Shown piece after piece: positions 9,436-20,332 of a stretch of DNA of 43,411 nt (positions within the stretch are counted from its first letter, which is position 1; the number at the start of each line of letters is the position of its first letter). The notes under the pieces are model-generated. The model saw nothing but the letters and a program-made list of their open reading frames with translations, was not told where the DNA came from and made no database searches. The stretch is from Sedimentimonas flavescens (GTDB taxonomy: Bacteria; Pseudomonadota; Alphaproteobacteria; Rhodobacterales; Rhodobacteraceae), in the NCBI RefSeq assembly GCF_019264375.1, contig NZ_JAHVAI010000018.1:1-43411 (forward strand), read 5' to 3'. The position numbers were made by a program, and so were the translations under genes.

Positions 9436-10162
9436 TCTCGACCTCCTTCAGGACATTCTCCAGATCGGCCCGCCAGCTGTTGTGAAGCACGAAATGCCCG
9501 CTGCGGAGTTCCAGTCCGGCGATCAGGCTGGGATCGGTGACAAGACGAACGCTGGGCGTGCCGTCCAATGCATCCTTTACCGCTTGTTCGATGTTGGCCC
9601 TTTCCGCGTCCTCCGGGTTTGTCGCGGTGATGATCTCGATGTCGTCTGCCGAGGCTATCAGCGCCGTTCGGTCGGAGGCGGACATGCCCGCGATCGCCTC
9701 GACAAGTTGCGCAAGGAACGTCGCCTGAACCGCAGGCGTGTTGAACCGGCCCAGAAGCCGGGCTGCAATCTCGACCGACAATTCGGCGGCCCTCGTTGCG
9801 TTCTCTTTCCGCGCTGTGTTTCTGTCGCGGTCAATGGCGGTGCGCGCGGCAGCGATCATGGCGTCCGCCTTGCTCTGCGCCTCCTTCAGCTCGGCTTTCG
9901 TGGCTTTGTCCGCAGCCGCCTTGGCCTCGGCAAGTATGGCATCGCGTTCCTTCGCGATTCCTGCGCGGGTCTCAACTACCTCGGCCAGCGCAGCGTCGGC
10001 TTTCGCTTGTGCTGTCTTGCCTTCCTCCAGCATGGCCTGCGCCGCGTCCTGTCGCCGGGTGATGGCCCCGGCTATCGGCCGCCAGAACACGCGGCTGAGC
10101 AGCCAGACGAGGATTAGGACGTTGATGGCCTGAAGACCCAGTCCCCACCAATCGAGGGTCAT
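9425..10162 (-). CDS. atpF: N-ATPase b subunit with a delta-like C-terminal part
   Basis: The 245-residue peripheral stalk protein has one N-terminal membrane helix ([23 protein letters not shown]), then a long Ala/Glu/Lys-rich coiled coil (about residues 35-145). Its C-terminal part contains [31 protein letters not shown]. That region resembles the end of F-ATPase delta subunits. N-ATPase operons carry no separate delta gene, and none is seen here, so this extension probably does that job. The ATG at 10162 lies 4 bases after the atpE stop. A longer open frame upstream would overlap atpE and is not needed. Confidence 0.92.
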   Translation of the reverse strand: MTLDWWGLGLQAINVLILVWLLSRVFWRPIAGAITRRQDAAQAMLEEGKTAQAKADAALAEVVETRAGIAKERDAILAEAKAAADKATKAELKEAQSKADAMIAAARTAIDRDRNTARKENATRAAELSVEIAARLLGRFNTPAVQATFLAQLVEAIAGMSASDRTALIASADDIEIITATNPEDAERANIEQAVKDALDGTPSVRLVTDPSLIAGLELRSGHFVLHNSWRADLENVLKEVENAG

Positions 10163-10166
10163 GCGC

Positions 10167-10415
10167 TCATGCCAGTAGCGGGTTGGCGAAGAGCAGCAGG
10201 AGCGCAATAACCAGACAATAGATTGCCGTCGTCTCGATCATCGCGAGCCCGACAAACAGCGTGCGCGAAATCGTATTTGCGGCATCGGGCTGACGGGCGA
10301 TGGCATCCATCGCCGCGGCAACGGCGCGCCCCTCTGCAAGGGCGGGGCCGATAGCGCCAAAGGCAACCGCAAAGGCCGCACAGAAGATACTGGCAAGCGA
10401 AGCATAGTCCATCAT
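10167..10415 (-). CDS. atpE: N-ATPase c subunit (rotor ring)
   Basis: This 82-residue hairpin of two membrane helices would assemble into the ion-carrying ring. Helix 1 holds GAIGPALAEGRAVAAA, the polar loop is ARQPDA (40-45), and helix 2 holds GLAMIETTAIYCLVIALLLLF. Glu61 is the ion-binding carboxylate. Thr62 and Thr63 take the places of the Ser66 and Thr67 ligands known from the Ilyobacter Na+ ring. Glu28 sits where Ilyobacter has Gln32, so two acidic residues face the site. Na+ use is plausible from the T-T ligands. However, at least one studied N-ATPase ring (Burkholderia) is proton-specific, so the ion is not settled. The start overlaps the atpB stop. Confidence 0.95.
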   Translation of the reverse strand: MMDYASLASIFCAAFAVAFGAIGPALAEGRAVAAAMDAIARQPDAANTISRTLFVGLAMIETTAIYCLVIALLLLFANPLLA

Positions 10416-11125
10416 GAATCCTTTTTCGTTGGGGAAGGGGCAAGGTCGATAGTCGGTTGAGTCCGCGCGCCGTCCTCGACCGCAGAGGTAATGAACACCA
10501 TCGCCAACACCGCGAAGATGTAGGCCTGCACCAGCCCGGTCAGCAGATCGAGCGCCATCAATGGGATCGGTACCAGCAGGCCAGCCAATGAGGCGACTAT
10601 GCCGATGACAAATACCCCACTCATCACGTTGCCGAACAGGCGGACGAACATGGAAAAGACCCGCGTCAGGCTTTGCAGGATGTTCAGCGGGATCATCACC
10701 GGATTGGGCGCGGCGAAAGTTTTCAGCCAGCCGCCAACACCGCCCGCGCGTATGCCGAACCAGATTACGGACAGGAACACCAGAACGGCGAGGGCGGCAT
10801 CGGTTTCAAGCTTTGCGGTCGGAGGGTCGATCCCCGGCACAAGAGAGGACCAATTCGCCACGAGGATGAACACAAAGAGCGTGCCGATGAACCCTCGATA
10901 GGGGGCGGGCGCGGCGCCTGTCGTCTCGGTGATCTGGGTATCGAGCGTAGCGACCATCAGCTCCAGCGCTGCCTGACGCCGGGTTGGTCTGAGATCAAGC
11001 CGCCGGGTCAAGAGGAACGCCCCGATCACCAGTATCGCCATGATCGCCCATGTCGTGACAATGGCTTGCGTGATCGGAACCGGTCCGATCTGGAACAGAA
11101 CGGTGGAGTCGAGGGGAGAGTTCAT
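10412..11125 (-). CDS. atpB: N-ATPase a subunit
   Basis: The stator membrane subunit, 237 residues, starts MNSPLDSTVLFQIGPVPITQAIVTTWAIM at ATG 11125. It has about five or six hydrophobic helices. The helix VFSMFVRLFGNVMSGVFVIGI contains the essential arginine of the a subunit (R of VRLFGN), which separates the two ion half-channels. The C-terminal PIPLMALDLLTGLVQAYIFAVLAMVFI helix is also standard. The ATG overlaps the atpR stop in an ATGA. A longer in-frame extension upstream is antisense-like and overlaps atpR, so it was not used. Confidence 0.94.
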   Translation of the reverse strand: MNSPLDSTVLFQIGPVPITQAIVTTWAIMAILVIGAFLLTRRLDLRPTRRQAALELMVATLDTQITETTGAAPAPYRGFIGTLFVFILVANWSSLVPGIDPPTAKLETDAALAVLVFLSVIWFGIRAGGVGGWLKTFAAPNPVMIPLNILQSLTRVFSMFVRLFGNVMSGVFVIGIVASLAGLLVPIPLMALDLLTGLVQAYIFAVLAMVFITSAVEDGARTQPTIDLAPSPTKKDS

Positions 11126-11412
11126 GTTTGGATATCCCCCATCCTGCGGAGCAGGATCCACTTTGCGCAGAGGACCCCTGCAAGGGCCGCCAACAGGGCA
11201 AGGCCGCCTGCCAGCACGACGATGAAGAACCCGGTGGCCAGAAGCGAGATGCGCGCGAGAGTCAGGACGATCGCCCTGAGCGGTTTGCCCCCACCCACGA
11301 TCAGGTTGGCGGTCTCGCGAAGCGCACGGAAATAGCCCCATCCGATGAATAACCCACCCAGAAAGCAGATCGGAAGAAGGACGATGAGCGGGAGAGTGGA
11401 GGGATCGGTCAT
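11122..11412 (-). CDS. atpR: N-ATPase AtpR subunit
   Basis: A 96-residue inner-membrane protein with three hydrophobic helices (about residues 8-25, 43-65 and 66-85). It matches the small AtpR subunit found only in N-ATPase operons between atpQ and atpB. From family knowledge, AtpR and AtpQ are thought to help assemble or stabilise the c ring. The ATG at 11412 is coupled to the atpQ stop through an ATGA overlap. Two other possible starts lie a few codons upstream inside atpQ. Confidence 0.85.
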   Translation of the reverse strand: MTDPSTLPLIVLLPICFLGGLFIGWGYFRALRETANLIVGGGKPLRAIVLTLARISLLATGFFIVVLAGGLALLAALAGVLCAKWILLRRMGDIQT

Positions 11413-11698
11413 CGTGCGTTCATCCATTTCCAAGCGGTCCAGCCGCCTATGCAAAGCCCGAGCAGCATCATCGGGGCGCTCCAGAAAATGCCCGTCTCAA
11501 ATTGCGCATCGAGCCAGCGTCCGAAGAACAGGCCCGCCAGAGTCGGCACCACGAAAATCCAGCCCAGCACGCCGATCTGCGCCAGACGCCTGCCGACGGA
11601 CATGTCACCTTCGCGCAACCACTGCTCGCGCCGGCTGCGATGCTTGCGGATTTCCTCGACCAGAGGATCGGTTTCTGGGGGCTCAGATGGGTCTTCGG

Positions 11699-11702
<4 letters not shown>
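11409..11702 (-). CDS. atpQ: N-ATPase AtpQ subunit
   Basis: The 97-residue protein starts with a charged cytoplasmic part (EEIRKHRSRREQWLREGD). Two membrane helices follow: VGRRLAQIGVLGWIFVVPTLAGLFFGRWLD and the segment through WSAPMMLLGLCIGGWTAWKWM. This layout and the GxFxGRxLD turn match AtpQ, the 'ATPase gene 1' type subunit related to the AtpI family. Like AtpR it is specific to N-ATPase operons and is thought to aid c-ring assembly. The start overlaps the atpC stop in an ATGA. Confidence 0.86.
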
Positions 11703-13985
<2,283 letters not shown>

Positions 13986-14271
13986 GCTAACGCCGATCAG
14001 TGCGGCGAGGGTTTATCCGCGGCACACAGGGTCACGTCTTCGAGCCAGACGATGAAATGAACGGAGAGGCGTCATGATCGGATATGTTGCGAACGTCGAG
14101 GAACTGACCGAAGAAAACACCGACTTTCGGCGTGTTCTTTATTCAGGAACGAAGCTGCAACTGGTTCTGATGTCGCTTGAGCCCGGGACGGAAATCGGTG
14201 GCGAGATACACGCTGAAACGGATCAGTTCTTTCGCATCGAAGAGGGCAAGGGACGGGTCGTGATCGACGGC
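13986..14271 (+). repeat. Direct repeat, right copy: cupin leader plus first part of intact cupin gene
   Basis: This is the partner of 169-454 in the same orientation. The first 22 bases are identical to 169-190 and include a CGCCG...CGGCG inverted pair. The coding part aligns codon for codon with the pseudogene up to 14271. The leader differs mainly by substitutions and small length changes. Confidence 0.85.
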
Positions 14272-14505
14272 ACGCCGCACAAGGTTGGCCCCGGCGACGG
14301 TGTGGTTGTTCCAGCCGGCACGCATCACAACGTGATCTGCACCGGGCATGAGGCTCTCAAGCTCTACACCCTTTACGGCCCACCGCATCACGAGGACCAA
14401 CTGGTTCAAAAGACGAAGAGCGAGGCCGATGCGTCTGACGAGGCTTTCTCGGGAGAAGGCACCGAGCGGGCTTCAGAGGTGGTCCGGGTTTCGGCCCAAA
14501 CATGA
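14074..14505 (+). CDS. Cupin-domain protein, intact
   Basis: A 143-residue single-domain cupin. Motif 1 is LEPGTEIGGEIHAETDQFFRIEEGKGRVVIDG (about residues 35-66) and motif 2 is PGDGVVVPAGTHHNVI (about 72-87). The metal-binding set is largely present, with His and Glu in the first motif and His in the second. Such proteins may bind a metal and a small sugar or acid, and many are uncharacterised. The last 25 residues are an acidic tail. A GGAGAGGCGTC site precedes the ATG. A broken near-copy lies at 257. It starts a run of plus-strand genes ending with the dehydrogenase at 15370. Confidence 0.87.
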   Translation: MIGYVANVEELTEENTDFRRVLYSGTKLQLVLMSLEPGTEIGGEIHAETDQFFRIEEGKGRVVIDGTPHKVGPGDGVVVPAGTHHNVICTGHEALKLYTLYGPPHHEDQLVQKTKSEADASDEAFSGEGTERASEVVRVSAQT

Positions 14506-14586
14506 TGCACGACGCATTCACGCCGCTCTCGGACAGAATGTCAGGCGGCACAATACCCCACTCCCCAACAAACAAAGGAAATCAAA

Positions 14587-14898
14587 ATGTCACTTGATAG
14601 CAAGACGAACCCGCAAGCTACCGCCGCAACTGATATCGAGGCGGTCAGCCGTCAAATGGCCGCCCTGCGAGAGGATTTGTCCCGACTCACCGAGACTGTC
14701 AGCGGGATCGCGGGACGGCGCGGCAGCCGCATGGCCGCGGACATCGCGGAAGGCTTTGACGAAGCGAAGCATTATGCAGCAAGCAAGGGCCGCTCTGCAG
14801 AGGCGCGACTGGAGGAGTCCGTTGCGGCCCACCCTTTCATGACAATTGGCCTCGCCGCGGGTGCGGGTTTTTTGGTTGGCGCCCTGTCGCGGCGCTGA
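14587..14898 (+). CDS. DUF883/ElaB-YqjD-like membrane-anchored protein
   Basis: The 103-residue protein has a long amphipathic helical part (residues 15-80, with SRQMAALREDLSRLTETVSG). It ends in one membrane segment with the family's closing pattern HPFMTIGLAAGAGFLVGALSRR. ElaB/YqjD proteins of this family bind ribosomes and anchor at the inner membrane in stationary phase in E. coli. Whether that holds here is inference. AAAGGAAATCAAA precedes the ATG. Its TGA shares a base with the next ATG (TGATG), so the two genes are coupled, like yqjD-yqjE. Confidence 0.85.
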   Translation: MSLDSKTNPQATAATDIEAVSRQMAALREDLSRLTETVSGIAGRRGSRMAADIAEGFDEAKHYAASKGRSAEARLEESVAAHPFMTIGLAAGAGFLVGALSRR

Positions 14899-15284
14899 TG
14901 GGTATTGTCGATGACATCCTGCACAGCGTTGGCCGAAACGTCCGAAGGGACGCTAGACGATTGCTGTTGCCGATCTTGCTTACTCTGGTCGGGGGACTGA
15001 CAGCAGCCGCAGGAGTGGCGTTCCTGACGGCTTGGGCGTATCTCACGCTCAGTATTGCGGTAGGGCAAGGTCCAGCGTCCCTCTTGATCGGCCTCGGATT
15101 AACGATTTTGGCTGCGGTCCTTCTGGTCTTCGCCAGAAATCGATTTGCGAAAAGGGCTCTGACCGACCCACCGGTCTCCCAACCGGCGGCACCTGCAACC
15201 GGCGAAACCGGATTAGCCTCTCAGATTGCGTTCACGGCAGCATTTGTTCTGGCGCGATCCCTGGGCGAGGGCAGGCGGAACTGA
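14898..15284 (+). CDS. YqjE/phage-holin-superfamily membrane protein
   Basis: A 128-residue protein with two strong membrane helices: LLPILLTLVGGLTAAAGVAFLTAWAYLTLS (about 24-54) and ASLLIGLGLTILAAVLLVFA (about 60-79). The size and two-helix layout fit the YqjE/DUF1469 putative holin-like family, which usually follows a DUF883 gene, as here. It starts on the overlapping TGATG of the upstream gene. Despite the family name there are no phage genes nearby, so a lysis role is unlikely. Confidence 0.75.
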   Translation: MGIVDDILHSVGRNVRRDARRLLLPILLTLVGGLTAAAGVAFLTAWAYLTLSIAVGQGPASLLIGLGLTILAAVLLVFARNRFAKRALTDPPVSQPAAPATGETGLASQIAFTAAFVLARSLGEGRRN

Positions 15285-15369
15285 AATTGGCCCGGTTCAC
15301 CCAAGTTGGCGCGCCACGATTCAATCTGTGCAGCCTCTCCCAGAATTATCCATTTGCAGGAGACTGAAA

Positions 15370-16125
15370 ATGAGCATTGAGTTCAATGCCAAGACAGCCA
15401 TCGTGACTGGTGCCGCCTCCGGCATCGGCGCCGCAATCGCGCATGATCTGGCAGGCTACGGGGCACGGGTCGTTCTGGCGGATATGGACGAGGCAGGGAT
15501 GTCTGCCGTGGCCGAACAGATCAAGGTATCCGGTGGGGAGGCCTTCATCCACAAGACCGACACAAGCGTTGCCGCTGAGGTGGAGGCCCTTGTCGCGTTC
15601 GCAGTGGCGCAGACGGGTGGATTGCATCTTCTTGTCAACAACGCCGGTATCGGTGGCCCCGCGCATCCGGTTGGGGAATATCCTCTGGATGGTTGGCAGC
15701 AGGTCATCGACGTCAACCTGACCGGTGTGTTTCATGGCATGCGCTTTGGCCTTCCCGAAATGGTCAAGGCGGGTGGCGGCGCGATCGTCAATATGGCGTC
15801 TATCCTAGGGTCGGTCGGTTTTGCGACGGCCGGTGCCTATGTCGCGGCGAAACATGGGGTTGTCGGCCTGACAAAGGTTGCGGCCATCGAATACGCCAAG
15901 GCCGGGGTTCGGGTAAACGCGGTTGGTCCGGGCTTCATCGCGACGCCGCTTCTGGAAAAGCACCTCGACGCAGCGGTGCTGGACGGCATCGCCGCCCTGC
16001 ACCCAATCGGGCGGCTGGGTGAGGCTGCGGAGGTGTCGGCGATGACCTGTTTCCTGCTCTCGGATCAGACCAGTTTCATCACCGGAAGCTACCACCTCGT
16101 CGACGGGGGCTATACCGCGCAGTAA
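15370..16125 (+). CDS. Short-chain dehydrogenase/reductase
   Basis: A classical SDR oxidoreductase, 251 residues. The nucleotide-binding TGAASGIG lies at 13-20, NNAG at 90-93, and the catalytic Ser144, Tyr157 and Lys161 have the standard spacing. Asp38 after the second beta strand (VVLADMD) suggests a preference for NAD(H). The substrate cannot be read from the sequence. The ATG at 15370 follows a GCAGGAG site, and an open frame upstream has no homology. It faces the ABC transporter operon with only 17 bases between the two stop codons. Confidence 0.9.
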   Translation: MSIEFNAKTAIVTGAASGIGAAIAHDLAGYGARVVLADMDEAGMSAVAEQIKVSGGEAFIHKTDTSVAAEVEALVAFAVAQTGGLHLLVNNAGIGGPAHPVGEYPLDGWQQVIDVNLTGVFHGMRFGLPEMVKAGGGAIVNMASILGSVGFATAGAYVAAKHGVVGLTKVAAIEYAKAGVRVNAVGPGFIATPLLEKHLDAAVLDGIAALHPIGRLGEAAEVSAMTCFLLSDQTSFITGSYHLVDGGYTAQ

Positions 16126-16142
16126 ACACCCGCTGCGTGGGC

Positions 16143-16820
16143 CTAACCGGTCACAACCCCATCACCCACGACGATCTGTCGCCGACAGAAACCGGCAATC
16201 TTTTCGTCATGTGTCGAGATCAGGAAGGTCGTGCCTTCCTCGCGGTTGATCTGTCCGATCAGGTCCATCACCTGGTTTGCCGAGTCTCGGTCGAGGTTCC
16301 CGGTCGGCTCGTCCGCCAGCACCAGTTCCGGACTGTTCATCAAGGCACGGGCAACTGCGACTCGTTGCTTTTGCCCGCCCGAAAGGTTGGCCGAGGGGAA
16401 TTCGATGCGGTCGGCCAGCCCCATGCGGGACAAGAGATCGCGGCCACGCGCACGGGCGGCAGGCGTCTCGCGCCCTTCACGTACGGCCGTGGGGAAGACC
16501 ACGTTTTCCAGCGCGGTGAAATCCGGCAAGAGGTTGTGAAACTGGAAGACGAAGCCGATGTGCGCATTGCGAAACTCGGTCAGGGCCCGGTCATCGGCGG
16601 AAATCATGTCCTCGCCCAGCATGACATAGCTGCCCGATGTCGGCTTCATCAAGGTGCCCAGTATCGTCAAGAGCGTGCTCTTGCCCGACCCCGACGGCCC
16701 CAGCAGTGCCGCCATCTCGCCGGTGTCCAGGCGCAAGGAAAGGCCGCGCAGGACCCGTGTCGCGGCCTCTCCCGTCCCGTAGGTCTTGAACAGGTCGGTT
16801 ACCTCCAGAAGCGCGCTCAT
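16143..16820 (-). CDS. ABC transporter ATP-binding protein, MacB/LolD type
   Basis: A 225-residue ATPase with Walker A GPSGSGKST (41-49), Q-loop FVFQFHN (about 91-97), signature LSGGQKQRV (146-154) and Walker B with DEPTGNLD (170-177). The Q-loop and DEPTGNLD forms are typical of the LolD/MacB/FtsE group, which works with FtsX-like permeases. It is the last gene of a three-gene operon with a permease and a periplasmic adaptor. Its ATG overlaps the permease stop. The set probably exports a small molecule or peptide, or moves a lipoprotein; the substrate is unknown. Confidence 0.93.
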   Translation of the reverse strand: MSALLEVTDLFKTYGTGEAATRVLRGLSLRLDTGEMAALLGPSGSGKSTLLTILGTLMKPTSGSYVMLGEDMISADDRALTEFRNAHIGFVFQFHNLLPDFTALENVVFPTAVREGRETPAARARGRDLLSRMGLADRIEFPSANLSGGQKQRVAVARALMNSPELVLADEPTGNLDRDSANQVMDLIGQINREEGTTFLISTHDEKIAGFCRRQIVVGDGVVTG

Positions 16821-18022
16821 TGGCCTATCGCCGTGACGGGATCCACGCGGGCGGCCGAACGTGCGGGCAGGATCGAGGCGAGGATCGCGCCGATCACGGT
16901 CAGCGTGATGGCCAGGCCATAGGATCCTTGCGTGATGTCCATCGGCAGGGTTCCCGGCTCAAACGCGTCGCGCGACGGAAAAGGCAGAAGGGCAAGGTAT
17001 CCCAGCGCCGCGCCCATGATACCTCCCATCAGTCCGATCAGCGCGCCCTGCGTGACGAAGACGAAGATGACGAACCCGCGCCCGGCTCCCATCGCGCGCA
17101 TGATCCCGATCTCGGGGCGGCGGCGGTAGGTCGACAGCAAGAGCGCCGAGGCGACGCCGATCACGATGGTGATGAGCGCGAAGGTTTTGAGGAAATACCC
17201 GGTCTGCGCCTGTGCGTTCAGCGCCTCCATCAGTTGCTCCGCCCCGTCCGTCCAGGGCACCGCGTCAAGGCCCGTCAGGGCGCGGATCCGCAGGGCCGTG
17301 GCGTCTGCCGCGTTCAGATCGTCCAGCTTGATCTCGATCCGCGTGACGCCTTGCGGCATGGCATAGAGCGTCCGGGCGGTCGCCAGGCTGACGAAGGCCC
17401 GCGCGCTGTCCATGCTGCCATTACCGGTCTTGAAGATACCGCTGAGCGTCAGCGCCGCCGTGACACCGTTCGAGCTTTCCAGCCGCAGCGTCTGGCCGAT
17501 CGACAGCGCCAGATCATCGGCCAGATCGCGACCCAGCACGATCAGGCCCGACCCAAGCCGCACATCCCCCTCGACCATGTAGCCCGCCAGATCGAGGATG
17601 GCGGATTCGCGACCCGGCTCGACCCCGGTCACGCTGACCTGCGCGACCTGCGCCCCGCGAGTGACGAACCCCGCGCCGCTGATCTGCGGCGAGACGGACC
17701 TGACCCCCGGAACCCCTTCGATCAGGGGCAGCCAGGTCGCGGCCTCGGACAGCGTCGCGGTGCGGGTGCGCCCCCGTTCGGCCACGACCAGCACATGGCC
17801 CTCGGGCGAGATCAGCACGGACGGGTCGTCGGTCTCGGCCTCGATGGTGATATGGCTGATGTCGCCCACGGTGCGTGACAAGATGAATTCGGCCAGCCCC
17901 CCGATCAGGGCCGACATGAAGATGAAGATGAACACGCCCACCGCCACACCTGTGACCAACAGGGCAGTCTGGGCCTTGCTCGCCGTCAGATACCGGGTCG
18001 CGATCTTCAGGGCATAGAGCAT
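16817..18022 (-). CDS. ABC transporter permease, FtsX/MacB-like
   Basis: The 401-residue protein has an N-terminal membrane helix (residues about 17-42), a periplasmic domain of roughly 220 residues, and three C-terminal helices (about 275-295, 325-350 and 365-390). That is the MacB/LolC/FtsX topology. Typical phrases are EIGIMRAMGAGRGFVIFVFVTQGALIGLMG near the second helix and PARSAARVDPVTAIGQ at the end, the usual final motif of the family. The start shares a base with the stop of the adaptor gene (TGATG). Confidence 0.92.
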   Translation of the reverse strand: MLYALKIATRYLTASKAQTALLVTGVAVGVFIFIFMSALIGGLAEFILSRTVGDISHITIEAETDDPSVLISPEGHVLVVAERGRTRTATLSEAATWLPLIEGVPGVRSVSPQISGAGFVTRGAQVAQVSVTGVEPGRESAILDLAGYMVEGDVRLGSGLIVLGRDLADDLALSIGQTLRLESSNGVTAALTLSGIFKTGNGSMDSARAFVSLATARTLYAMPQGVTRIEIKLDDLNAADATALRIRALTGLDAVPWTDGAEQLMEALNAQAQTGYFLKTFALITIVIGVASALLLSTYRRRPEIGIMRAMGAGRGFVIFVFVTQGALIGLMGGIMGAALGYLALLPFPSRDAFEPGTLPMDITQGSYGLAITLTVIGAILASILPARSAARVDPVTAIGQ

Positions 18023-19164
18023 CAGGGTTGATCCACTGCGACCGTCTGCCCATCCGCGATGCCTGTGGCGTCCACGATCACCGCCTCGCCCGCCTCAAGG
18101 CCGCCGGTCACGATCAGGCGCGCGGCTGGCCAGTCCACCACCGTCACGGGCCGCAACTCCGTCACGTCGTCCGACACCACGAAAACCCCGTCGTCGTTCA
18201 GCAAGGCGGTGCGCGGCACGGTCAGCGCGGCCTCGCGCTGCTCGACGATGATATTCGTCGCCACGGTAAGGCCGATGGGGGCCGAAACCGGGCTGTCGAA
18301 GGCGATCTTGATGGCAAGGCCCCCGGTGGCCTCGTCCACGCGGTTCGACACGAAGCTGACATGACCCTCCCGCGTCATGGGTTCCCCGGCCAGTTGCACG
18401 ATGGCGGGCAGATCGACCGCGATCTGTGTCGCATAGGCCTCGTCCACATCCGCTTCGACGACAAGTTCCGTGAGATCGGCCAAGGTCAGCAAACGTGCGG
18501 ACGGGCCGACGATCTGCCCCGCCTCGGCGTCAAGCTCAAGGACGGTGCCCGCAATGGGCGCCCGGATCGTGTAGGTCCCAAGCGCGATGTGCGCCTGGTC
18601 GAGCAGCGCGGTCAGTCGCGCCACCTCCTGTGCCGCGGATCGCAAGGCGAAGGTATCCGCCTCAAGTACGGTCCGAGCGACGTTGTCGCCCAGCGCGACA
18701 GCGCGATCATAGGCCTCCGACGCTTGTTGCTGTGTCACCAGTGCGGCGTCGAGCGCGGCCATGGCCTGCCGGACGGCGGCGGCCTGCGCGCCCGCATCGA
18801 GCTGCGCGAGGATCTGGTCTGCCTCGACCATGTCACCCTCTGCCACCGGAAGCTGCGCGAGGGTGCCGGAAACCACCGATCTGACATCGACGGACCGAAC
18901 CGCCGCGATCCGGCCGTTGACGGCAAGTACACGCGTGACCGGGGCGAGGGTCGCGATCTCGACCGTGACAACGGTCGGCCGTGCCATCCAGACCTGCGAC
19001 CAGACCAGGCCGCCAACCGCAAGGACCAGCAGGCCCGCACCCCCCCAAAGCCATCGGCGACGCCTTTTCACAGGGGTGGGCGCGACCGGGCGCAGGGCTG
19101 GCACGCGCGGCGCTGATGCAGCCTCGTTTTCCGTTCCGGCGCGGGGGTTATCCCGTGTCTCCAT
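18022..19164 (-). CDS. Periplasmic adaptor (membrane fusion protein, HlyD/MacA-like)
   Basis: The protein has a cytoplasmic arginine-rich stretch before one membrane helix (WLWGGAGLLVLAVGGLVW). Lipoyl-like halves follow (VNGRIAAVRSVDVRSVVSGTLAQLPVAEGDMV and later PIAGTVLELDAEAGQIVGPSARLL) around an alpha-hairpin rich in Ala and Gln, then beta-barrel domains. This is the adaptor that would link the ABC permease to an outer-membrane channel. No TolC-like gene is in the window. I used the ATG at 19164 (METRDNPRAGTE). A TTG at 19182 has a better ribosome-binding site (AAAGGA, 6 bases) and could be the true start, adding six residues. Confidence 0.87.
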   Translation of the reverse strand: METRDNPRAGTENEAASAPRVPALRPVAPTPVKRRRRWLWGGAGLLVLAVGGLVWSQVWMARPTVVTVEIATLAPVTRVLAVNGRIAAVRSVDVRSVVSGTLAQLPVAEGDMVEADQILAQLDAGAQAAAVRQAMAALDAALVTQQQASEAYDRAVALGDNVARTVLEADTFALRSAAQEVARLTALLDQAHIALGTYTIRAPIAGTVLELDAEAGQIVGPSARLLTLADLTELVVEADVDEAYATQIAVDLPAIVQLAGEPMTREGHVSFVSNRVDEATGGLAIKIAFDSPVSAPIGLTVATNIIVEQREAALTVPRTALLNDDGVFVVSDDVTELRPVTVVDWPAARLIVTGGLEAGEAVIVDATGIADGQTVAVDQP

Positions 19165-19387
19165 GGTGTTTGCCGAGGCCAAGCTGGATCCTTTCCGAAC
19201 GTCATTCCGCATCGGCGGAGTGATGGCTCCGATCAGACAGCGGCCGGGACAAGATATCCGGCCAGCGCGACCGCGCCCTGACATGGATCAGGGACGCCAC
19301 CGGCATCGCCATGGCATTTAGAACGGGAAGAGGCCACCTGCGCGCGCGTCGCCCGGCCTTGAGCCGGTTGTCCAATGGGAGGCTCCG

Positions 19388-20332
19388 ATGCCCGACGATC
19401 CATATGAGGTGCTTGGCCTGACCAAGGCCGCATTGGCCGACGACATCAAGAAGGCGTATCGGAAACTGGTGCGGACAAGCCATCCTGACTTGCATCCCGA
19501 CGATGCCGGGGCCGAGGCGCGGTTCAAGGCAATCTCTGCTGCCTATGAGATCCTGAAAGATCCCGAGACCCGCGCCCGATATGATGCGGGAGAGATCGAC
19601 GGGCTCGGCGCAGAGCGCCCACAGCGGCAGTACTATCGTGATTTTGCAGACGCGTCGGATAACGCCTACCAGCAAACGCGCGGGTACGGGCAGAATGCCG
19701 ATCCGGCTGACATCTTCGCGGAGATCCTGCGCAATCGTTCGCGGTCGTCCGGTGGCGACTTTTCTGACCGTGGGTTTTCAGCCCATGGCCCGGATGTGCG
19801 CTATACGCTTGAGGTGCCGTTTCTGGATGCAGCACGAGGTGCCGAGACCCGTATCACACTGCCGGATGGCCAGAGCCTCGCCGTCAAGATCCCAAGGGGC
19901 ACCGAGGACGGCCAGACGCTCCGGTTGCGCGGAAAAGGCGCGCCCGGCTTCGGTGGTGGTCCGGCAGGGGATGCGCTCGTCACCGTTCTGGTGCGGCCCC
20001 ACCCGGTGTTCCGTCGTGACGGCGACGACATTCTCCTGACGCTCCCGATCACCATCGACGAGGCTGTTCTCGGCGGCAAGGTCACGGCACCGACCATCGA
20101 CGGCCCCGTAGGTCTCACCATTCCCCCGGGGACAAGCTCGGGCCAGGTTCTGCGTCTGCGGGCGCGCGGGGTCGCACGGGCAGGGCGCCAGACAAAGGGC
20201 GACCAGCGGGTCGAGCTGAAGATCGTCGCGCCGCCTGACGTGGACGTTGGACTGCGCGAGTTCCTTGCGGAATGGCGCAAGACCCATGCCTACGACCCGC
20301 GCGCCGATCTGATGAAAGGGGCCGGGACATGA
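19388..20332 (+). CDS. cbpA: CbpA-type DnaJ co-chaperone
   Basis: A 314-residue J-domain protein. The J domain (about 4-68) has the HPD motif at 32-34. A linker with Gln, Tyr and Arg follows, then two DnaJ C-terminal substrate-binding domains (about 130-290) with LPDGQSLAVKIPRGTEDGQTLRLRGKG and VGLTIPPGTSSGQVLRLRARG. There is no cysteine-rich zinc finger, which separates CbpA from DnaJ. It would stimulate DnaK and present clients. The next gene, coupled by an ATGA overlap, encodes the matching modulator CbpM. Together they form an accessory chaperone pair in this stress-related region. Confidence 0.93.
   Translation: MPDDPYEVLGLTKAALADDIKKAYRKLVRTSHPDLHPDDAGAEARFKAISAAYEILKDPETRARYDAGEIDGLGAERPQRQYYRDFADASDNAYQQTRGYGQNADPADIFAEILRNRSRSSGGDFSDRGFSAHGPDVRYTLEVPFLDAARGAETRITLPDGQSLAVKIPRGTEDGQTLRLRGKGAPGFGGGPAGDALVTVLVRPHPVFRRDGDDILLTLPITIDEAVLGGKVTAPTIDGPVGLTIPPGTSSGQVLRLRARGVARAGRQTKGDQRVELKIVAPPDVDVGLREFLAEWRKTHAYDPRADLMKGAGT

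Noticed and set aside
8554-9540. Long plus-strand open frame opposite atpA
   Set aside because: atpA is certain on the other strand; the frame has His/Arg-rich composition without any domain.
14898-15284. Reading the YqjE-like gene as a phage holin in a prophage
   Set aside because: No other phage gene is nearby, and the DUF883 neighbour points to the chromosomal yqjD-yqjE type of pair.
16820-17878. Plus-strand frame of 352 codons opposite the ABC permease
   Set aside because: It is an antisense shadow with very high Arg, Gly and Asp and no recognisable domain.
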